Below, piece after piece: positions 58,689 through 64,000 of a stretch of 64,000 nucleotides of DNA; within the stretch, counting starts at the first letter, position 1; each line of letters begins with the position of its first letter. Source of the stretch: Bog-950 sp046329495 (lineage in GTDB: Bacteria; Bacteroidota; Bacteroidia; Chitinophagales; LD1); the NCBI GenBank assembly GCA_046329495.1, contig JAXLUO010000008.1:90804-154803 (forward strand). Reading direction: 5' to 3'. Made by a program: the position numbers and the translations under genes. The notes below the pieces were generated by a model. That model had not been told where the DNA came from. It saw nothing but the letters and a program-made list of their open reading frames with translations, and made no database searches.

Positions 58689-59144
58689 ATGGAATTAAGT
58701 AATCTTACCCCGGCGAAAGGTTCGTTAGGTAAAAACAAGAAAAGAAGAGGCCGTGGCCAGGGTTCTACCGATGGCGGAACATCAGGACGTGGTCATAAAG
58801 GTGCCAAGTCACGCTCGGGCTACAAGCAAAAGCTGGGTCACGAAGGTGGTCAGATGCCTTTACAGCGTCGTATGCCTAAAGTAGGCTTCAAAAATCCATT
58901 CCGTGTAGAATATACTGCGCTCAATCTTGGAAAAATCCAGCATATTGTAGATAATCACGGTCTGAACGAAATTACAGTAGAAAACCTGCGCGAAAAAGGT
59001 TTACTGAGCAAGAGCGCCCTGCTGAAAGTATTATCAGCCGGCGAGCTTAAGTCGAAAGTAAACGTTAGCGCTCACGCTTTCAGCGAATCGGCAAAAGCCA
59101 AAATCACTGAACTGGGTGGAACTGCTACCGTAGTTAAAAAATAA
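58689..59144 (+). CDS. rplO: 50S ribosomal protein L15
   Basis: 151 residues: Gly/Arg-rich N-terminal extension (KKRRGRGQGSTDGGTSGRG) and globular C-terminal domain with KVLSAGELKSKVNVSAHAFS. Follows rpmD by 22 nt; secY follows after 70 nt. Confidence 0.97.
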   Translation: MELSNLTPAKGSLGKNKKRRGRGQGSTDGGTSGRGHKGAKSRSGYKQKLGHEGGQMPLQRRMPKVGFKNPFRVEYTALNLGKIQHIVDNHGLNEITVENLREKGLLSKSALLKVLSAGELKSKVNVSAHAFSESAKAKITELGGTATVVKK

Positions 59145-59214
59145 TCGCTTAAGTAACGTATTAAGGGATTCCTGTTCGGAATCCTTTTTCACATAGAGAA
59201 AGCACAAGACTCAA

Positions 59215-60570
59215 ATGAAACTATTTCAGAAACTTAAAGAGATTTGGAGCATCGAAGAATTGCGTCAGCGTATTCTTCTTACACTGGGTCTTATTCTCAT
59301 CTATCGTCTTGGTACCTATATCGTATTACCCGGTATTGATCCTACCATGCTCGATAACCTGAGCAAGCAAGGTTCAGGCGGTATCCTGGGATTAGTTAAC
59401 CTGTTCGCCGGCGGAGCTTTTTCGCGGGCTTCAGTGTTTGCCCTGGGCATCATGCCTTATATCTCTGCCTCTATCGCTATCCAGTTGTTAACCCTGGCTA
59501 TCCCTTACTTCCAGAAATTGCAGAAGGAAGGTGAAAGCGGCCGTCGCCAGTTAAACCAGTATACCCGTTTATTAACTATCGTGGTTACTGCGTTCCAGGG
59601 TGCAGGTTACGTTATTTACCTGCGCAGCCAGGATGCGGCAGCGGTTATTCAAACCCTTTCTCCGGTAGTGTTCTGGTTATCTACCGTAGTTACACTTACT
59701 GCAGGCACCCTGTTTGTAATGTGGATGGGCGAGCGTATCACAGATAAAGGTATCGGTAACGGTATTTCGTTGATCATCATGGTGGGTATCTTAGCCCGTT
59801 TCCCGCAGGCTTTACTACAGGAATTCTCTACCCGCGCAACAAGCGGTGGTTTATTCGGCTTTGTGGTGGAGATTGCTGTGTTGATGCTGGTAATAGCAGC
59901 TTGTATCATATTAGTGCAGGGCACACGCCGTATTCCGGTGCAGTATGCCAAGCGTAACATCGTACAAGGCGGTAAAATGATGCAGGCCGGCGGTGTTCGT
60001 CAATACCTGCCTTTAAAACTGAATGCTTCGGGTGTAATGCCTATTATCTTCGCCCAGGCTATCATGTTCTTACCTGCCACTATTGGTCAGTTCATCAGCA
60101 ACAAGGCCAGCAACAGCAGCGTATTAATAGCCCTAAGCGATATTACCTCTGTGGCTTACAACCTTATCTACTTTGTGTTGATCGTAGCATTCACCTACTT
60201 CTATACAGCGTTAATCATCAACCCAACCCAAATTGCGGACGATCTGAAGCGTAACAACGGCTTTATCCCCGGTATTAAGCCTGGCAAAAAGACCGAAGAG
60301 TTTATCGATAACATCATTTCGCGCATTACCTTACCGGGTGCAATTTTCTTAGGCTTTGTGGCCATCATGCCTGCTATCGTAATGTTGTTCAACGTAAACC
60401 GTGCCTTCGCCCTGTTCTATGGTGGTAGCTCCATCCTGATCATGGTAGGCGTAATTCTGGATACACTGCAAACAGTTGAAACCTATCTGTTGAACCGCCA
60501 CTACGACGGCTTAACCAGCAGCGGACGCATCAAAGGCCGCCAGGGTAACATGTATCAGCAGTCATACTAA
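59215..60570 (+). CDS. secY: preprotein translocase subunit SecY
   Basis: 451 residues with the ten membrane spans expected for the Sec channel. Recognisable signatures are RILLTLGLILIYRLGTYIVLPG near the first span, FALGIMPYISASIAIQLL (second span and plug region) and NPTQIADDLKRNNGFIPGI in the C4-C5 loop region. Forms the SecYEG channel for signal-peptide proteins, including the T9SS cargo in this window. Confidence 0.97.
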   Translation: MKLFQKLKEIWSIEELRQRILLTLGLILIYRLGTYIVLPGIDPTMLDNLSKQGSGGILGLVNLFAGGAFSRASVFALGIMPYISASIAIQLLTLAIPYFQKLQKEGESGRRQLNQYTRLLTIVVTAFQGAGYVIYLRSQDAAAVIQTLSPVVFWLSTVVTLTAGTLFVMWMGERITDKGIGNGISLIIMVGILARFPQALLQEFSTRATSGGLFGFVVEIAVLMLVIAACIILVQGTRRIPVQYAKRNIVQGGKMMQAGGVRQYLPLKLNASGVMPIIFAQAIMFLPATIGQFISNKASNSSVLIALSDITSVAYNLIYFVLIVAFTYFYTALIINPTQIADDLKRNNGFIPGIKPGKKTEEFIDNIISRITLPGAIFLGFVAIMPAIVMLFNVNRAFALFYGGSSILIMVGVILDTLQTVETYLLNRHYDGLTSSGRIKGRQGNMYQQSY

Positions 60571-60605
60571 TAGCATACGAATGTTTTAACCAACTTATAA
60601 AACCG

Positions 60606-60640
60606 CCCCTCTCGCCAAAACGAGAGGGGATTTTGTTTAA
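60606..60640 (+). terminator. hairpin between secY and map
   Basis: Perfect CCCCTCTCG / CGAGAGGGG stem (60606-60614 and 60621-60629) with CCAAAA loop and a following ATTTTGTTT; a terminator or attenuator 3 nt before the map start codon. Confidence 0.65.
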
Positions 60641-60642
60641 AA

Positions 60643-61443
60643 ATGGCAATCATCAGCAGAACCGCAGAAGAAATTGAGTTGATCCGCAAAAGTTGCGACC
60701 TCCTTTCACGCACCATGGGCGAAATAGCCAAAACCATAAAGGCCGGCAGCAATGGCTTAGACCTCGATAAAATGGCCGAACAGTTCATCAGGGACAACGG
60801 TGGCACTCCAAGCTTTAAAGGCTACGAGGGCTTCCCTAATTCGCTTTGTATCTCTATTAACGACGAAGTGGTGCACGGAATCCCTAAAGCCGCTGTGTTT
60901 AAGGATGGTGACATCATATCCGTAGACTGTGGCGTATTTATGAACAACTTCCACGGCGATATGGCTTATACCTTTGGTATAGGTAATGTGGCCCCGGCTG
61001 TGCAGCAGTTATTAAAAGTAACCAAGCAATCGCTGTATTTGGGTATTGAACAGGCCACCACCGGCAAACGCACCGGCGACATAGGCTTTGCCGTGCAGGA
61101 CTTCTGCGAGCGTCAGCATCCTTATAAATGTGTAAGGGAACTGGTTGGCCACGGTGTAGGCCATACCCTGCACGAAGACCCTCAGGTGCCCAACTATGGT
61201 AAACGCGGCGGAGGCCCCCGTTTAATTGAGAATTGCGTAATCGCCATCGAGCCTATGGTTAACCTGGGCAAACGCGATATCTACAGCAAGCGGGATAACT
61301 GGACCATCGCCACCCAGGACGGCAAGCCGTCCGCTCACTTTGAGCATACCCTGGTTGTTAAAACCAATGCAGCCGAAATACTCACTACCTACAACTTTAT
61401 AGACGCGGCCCTGCAAAACAACGCCGACCTGGTTAAGATATAA
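60643..61443 (+). CDS. map: type I methionine aminopeptidase
   Basis: 266 residues. Removes the initiator Met. Metal ligands: Asp in DIISVDCGVFMNNFHGDMAY (two Asp), His in GHGVGHTLHEDPQVPNY, Glu in VIAIEPMVNLG and Glu in PSAHFEHTLVV. Last gene of this ribosomal piece; in the usual Bacteroidota order infA-rpmJ would come next, but instead a terminator-like hairpin and a PKD gene follow. Confidence 0.97.
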   Translation: MAIISRTAEEIELIRKSCDLLSRTMGEIAKTIKAGSNGLDLDKMAEQFIRDNGGTPSFKGYEGFPNSLCISINDEVVHGIPKAAVFKDGDIISVDCGVFMNNFHGDMAYTFGIGNVAPAVQQLLKVTKQSLYLGIEQATTGKRTGDIGFAVQDFCERQHPYKCVRELVGHGVGHTLHEDPQVPNYGKRGGGPRLIENCVIAIEPMVNLGKRDIYSKRDNWTIATQDGKPSAHFEHTLVVKTNAAEILTTYNFIDAALQNNADLVKI

Positions 61444-61487
61444 GCAAGCATACCTAACCTTACATAATAAGTAAGGAATACTATAAT

Positions 61488-61537
61488 GCGGCTTTGTGAG
61501 CTACTCTATATATGTAGATAGCACACAAAGCCGCTTC
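61488..61537 (+). terminator. terminator after map
   Basis: GCGGCTTTGTG (61488-61498) / CACAAAGCCGC (61524-61534) 11-bp stem with an internal CTAC/GTAG stem, then TTCTGTTT. Confidence 0.65.
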
Positions 61538-61734
61538 TGTTTATAGGTGGTTTTTAACGATATAAACTGCCTGGAATAGATGTAGCACAAACCCTGTATT
61601 CGCGGATACAAGTTATTTGTTGTATTCCAAACAATGGATGCTTTAAAGCTACGGGTCTGTGTTGTAAGCCACAGCCCAAAAACAGCATCTCTGGTAGTAA
61701 CCAGGGCGTAAAACCATGCATAAATCTTTACGCC

Positions 61735-64000
61735 ATGAAAGATATTTTACTAATACTTATGTTGTGTTTATCGATAGCCGCTAAAGCTACGGTACACGCA
61801 GATTTTACCCCGGACAAAACGCAAGGTTGTCCTCCACTGTTAGTAAACTTTACTAATCTTTCTACTCCTGCAAACGCCGGTTTCCGTTGGGATTTTGGCA
61901 ATGGCAACAGCTCTATACTTGCCAATCCTTCAGCTATGTTTTTAAACGCCGGTAACTACCGCGTTAAGTTAATGGTTACTTATGGTGGTGTAACCGATAC
62001 CATTTCAAAGGTTATCACAGTGCATCAATTACCTGTAGTAAACTTCAGCGCTCCGGCTGTTGATCTTTGTTCGAATGACACAGCCCGTTTCCTGGCAAAT
62101 GTAGTTCCCGGCGATGCTGCTATTACGGATTATGCCTGGGGTTTCGGCGATGGTATCGCCAGCAGCGATATCAATTCTAAACATGTATATAATCAGGCCG
62201 GCACATATGATGTTACCTTAGTTGTACAGGATGCAAATGGTTGCAGTAATAATGTTACGAAGCATAATTACATTCAAACATTTCCTGCACCAAATGCATC
62301 ATTTACTGCTGTGCCGGCTATTAGTTGCAATTATACAGATACTGTTCATTTTACCAATAATTCAATTGGTAACGGATTAAGTTACCTGTGGAAGTTGAAT
62401 GATACCTTAACAACGACCATAACCAATCCTTACTGTATTTATACGCAAGAGCGCCGTAAAGTGGTACTGTACGTAACTGATCAGAACGGTTGTAAAGATT
62501 CCATTGCATTCAGAATCAGCGTTACGGATATTGATGCCGGGTTTGTGGCTAATAAAACAGAAGCTTGTGCCGGCGAAAGTATTAAGTTTACCAGTACTTC
62601 CCCTATCATTGGTACTGGTAGATTTTGGGACTTTGGCGATGGGACTACCTCTACCAGTACTAACCCTACCAAAGTTTATAGTAATCCTGGTATATACACT
62701 GTTAAATTAACTGCTATTGATGGCCCATGCCGCGATACGCTGGTTAAGGTAAATTATATCACCATCACCACAGGTTTTGCGGTAAGCTTTACTGCAGATG
62801 CTACTCAAGGCTGCGAAACTCCTTTTACCGTTAACTTCTCAAACAATACACCGGGTGGTGCTACTTTTAACTGGACTTTTGGTGATGGCACAACCTCTAA
62901 TGCAGAAAATCCGTCTAAAACCTTCACAACCAACGGCACTTTTAGCGTTAGTTTAACTGTAACCGATACTACGGGATGTAGTGTGACTGGCGTAGTTCCC
63001 GCTATGGTAAGCACTTCGCTGCCCCGCCCACGCTTTAAAAGCGATACACTGGGCTGCCCCGGAAATGGTATAGCCTTCAATAATATTTCGCTGGATGCAG
63101 TGAGCTACATGTGGAACTTTGGCGACGGCGATACCAGTTCAGTAAAAAGCCCTAACCATATCTTTGATCAGGTTGGTGATTACACCGTTACCCTCACCGC
63201 TTTCAATAGCCTGGGTTGCGATAGCAGCATAACCAAAGTGGTGCACATTGACACCGTGCATGTTGACTTCGCCGTAAACCAAACCTTTTCTCCTTGTCCT
63301 CCTTTCGTAGCCCTGTTTACTAGCAATGCTAATAAGCCAAACTTGAAATACTTCTGGGATTTTGGCGACGGTGGTACCGACACAGCTGCTAACCCTACAC
63401 ACATTTATTTTTACCCTGGTATCTATACCGTTAAAATGGTTGGCAAAACAGCCTACGGTTGCACCGATACCATTGTTTATAAAGATCTGATTGTAGTGCA
63501 GGGTCCATCAGGGGTGTTCGCGGTTAACCCTACTGAAGGCTGTGTTCCTTTAAATGTAAACTTCTCTGCTGTAGTATCTACAAATACGCTATCGTTCTGG
63601 TCTGATATGGGTGATGGTCGGGTAGTTAATGATTCGCTGGCCTTTAGCCATGCTTACACCCAGGTAGATAGTTTCCATCCTAAGTTTATACTGGTTGACC
63701 ACATTGGTTGCATGGTTAGCTATAACTTGCCTGTAGTAGTAACTCACGCTACCCCTCAATTGCAGCTGAACGATACAACCGTATGTCCTGGGGCAGTAGT
63801 ATTGGTTGATGCCGGTAACGATAATTACCAGTGGATACCTGCCGCCAACTTAAGCTGCGATACCTGCGCTACCGTAGTAATCAATCCTCAACAAACCATA
63901 ACCTACCGTGTAACAGCTACTAATCAATACGGATGTAACGTGGTAGATAGCATGTCGGTAAATGTGCAGGCCCTACCAATTTTGAATAACCCTGCACCGG
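61735..64000 (+). CDS. secreted PKD-repeat protein, 5' part (long paralogue)
   Basis: Open from the ATG at 61735 to the right edge (755 codons visible, no stop), so the C-terminus is missing. Signal peptide (MKDILLILMLCLSIAAKA), then at least seven PKD domains with WDFGNG, WGFGDG, WDFGDG, WTFGDG, WNFGDG and WDFGDG motifs, followed by a further beta domain and a Cys-containing segment (NLSCDTCATVVINP) typical of gliding-motility-associated adhesins. Domain order and linker sequences match the shorter PKD protein at 12,487. A T9SS C-terminal domain is expected beyond the window. Confidence 0.85.
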   Translation, partial: MKDILLILMLCLSIAAKATVHADFTPDKTQGCPPLLVNFTNLSTPANAGFRWDFGNGNSSILANPSAMFLNAGNYRVKLMVTYGGVTDTISKVITVHQLPVVNFSAPAVDLCSNDTARFLANVVPGDAAITDYAWGFGDGIASSDINSKHVYNQAGTYDVTLVVQDANGCSNNVTKHNYIQTFPAPNASFTAVPAISCNYTDTVHFTNNSIGNGLSYLWKLNDTLTTTITNPYCIYTQERRKVVLYVTDQNGCKDSIAFRISVTDIDAGFVANKTEACAGESIKFTSTSPIIGTGRFWDFGDGTTSTSTNPTKVYSNPGIYTVKLTAIDGPCRDTLVKVNYITITTGFAVSFTADATQGCETPFTVNFSNNTPGGATFNWTFGDGTTSNAENPSKTFTTNGTFSVSLTVTDTTGCSVTGVVPAMVSTSLPRPRFKSDTLGCPGNGIAFNNISLDAVSYMWNFGDGDTSSVKSPNHIFDQVGDYTVTLTAFNSLGCDSSITKVVHIDTVHVDFAVNQTFSPCPPFVALFTSNANKPNLKYFWDFGDGGTDTAANPTHIYFYPGIYTVKMVGKTAYGCTDTIVYKDLIVVQGPSGVFAVNPTEGCVPLNVNFSAVVSTNTLSFWSDMGDGRVVNDSLAFSHAYTQVDSFHPKFILVDHIGCMVSYNLPVVVTHATPQLQLNDTTVCPGAVVLVDAGNDNYQWIPAANLSCDTCATVVINPQQTITYRVTATNQYGCNVVDSMSVNVQALPILNNPAP

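Noticed and set aside
61538..61734. tRNA or riboswitch before the second PKD gene
   Set aside because: No cloverleaf or recognised aptamer could be folded by eye; no gene-like frame.

Overview
The window looks like a chromosomal segment of a Bacteroidota bacterium, most likely from the Chitinophagaceae/Sphingobacteriia side. Three things point there: several secreted proteins end in type IX secretion (T9SS) type A sorting domains, many genes follow the Bacteroidota promoter TTTG-N18-20-TAnnTTTG (with a frequent TAnnTTCG variant), and families typical of the group are present (SPOR protein, DUF4105, DUF4919, MnmD, short AtpC). No rRNA, tRNA, CRISPR array or transposase gene was found.

Layout. 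1-4,900: 3' end of a sortilin-like BNR protein, deoC with a SPOR protein, then a carbamoyltransferase / DUF5989 / SxtJ-like trio. 4,900-7,760: minus-strand rplM-rpsI-rpsB-tsf operon. 7,900-14,300: TspO, a lipoprotein, DUF4919, a MacB-like permease, a sialidase-like T9SS cargo and a PKD-repeat protein. 14,900-18,500: infA-rpmJ-rpsM-rpsK-rpsD-rpoA-rplQ. 18,600-21,200: lgt and a cytochrome P450 (minus). 21,400-24,800: atpD-atpC, a ComEA-like protein and a free-standing rplL. 24,850-36,000: gluQ, a bifunctional beta-oxidation enzyme, mnmD, a T9SS cargo and an AddA/AddB-like helicase-nuclease pair. 36,000-38,400: hydrolase, DUF4105 and AlgH (minus). 38,500-44,500: three consecutive T9SS cargo genes. 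44,500-47,800: coiled-coil protein, repeats, tilS and a TPR protein (minus). 47,900-50,550: etfB-etfA and a bifunctional nuclease. 50,700-55,500: an AT-rich island with a two-gene restriction-modification system resembling the BcgI type, dispersed repeats and an HTH gene. 55,500-61,450: rplE-rpsN-rpsH-rplF-rplR-rpsE-rpmD-rplO-secY-map. 61,735-end: 5' part of a second PKD protein.

The strongest structural observation is that the ribosomal-protein supercluster (normally ...rplX-rplE...secY-map-infA-rpmJ...rplQ) is broken in two within this window. The two broken ends (map/ and /infA) each carry a PKD-repeat gene, and the two PKD proteins are colinear paralogues. Other points of interest are the carbamoyltransferase/DUF5989/SxtJ module, the restriction-modification island with inverted repeats at its edges, a cluster of GTCCC palindromes between the terminase-like HTH gene and the rplE promoter, a perfect 13-bp hairpin between atpD and atpC, and the isolated rplL with its own promoter.

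Functionally, translation and core energy genes are interspersed with a secreted/cell-surface programme (T9SS cargo, PKD adhesins), lipid metabolism (FadB/J-like enzyme plus ETF, P450, Lgt) and genome-maintenance or defence functions (AddAB-like, restriction-modification). All assignments come from reading the sequence; no database search was run.
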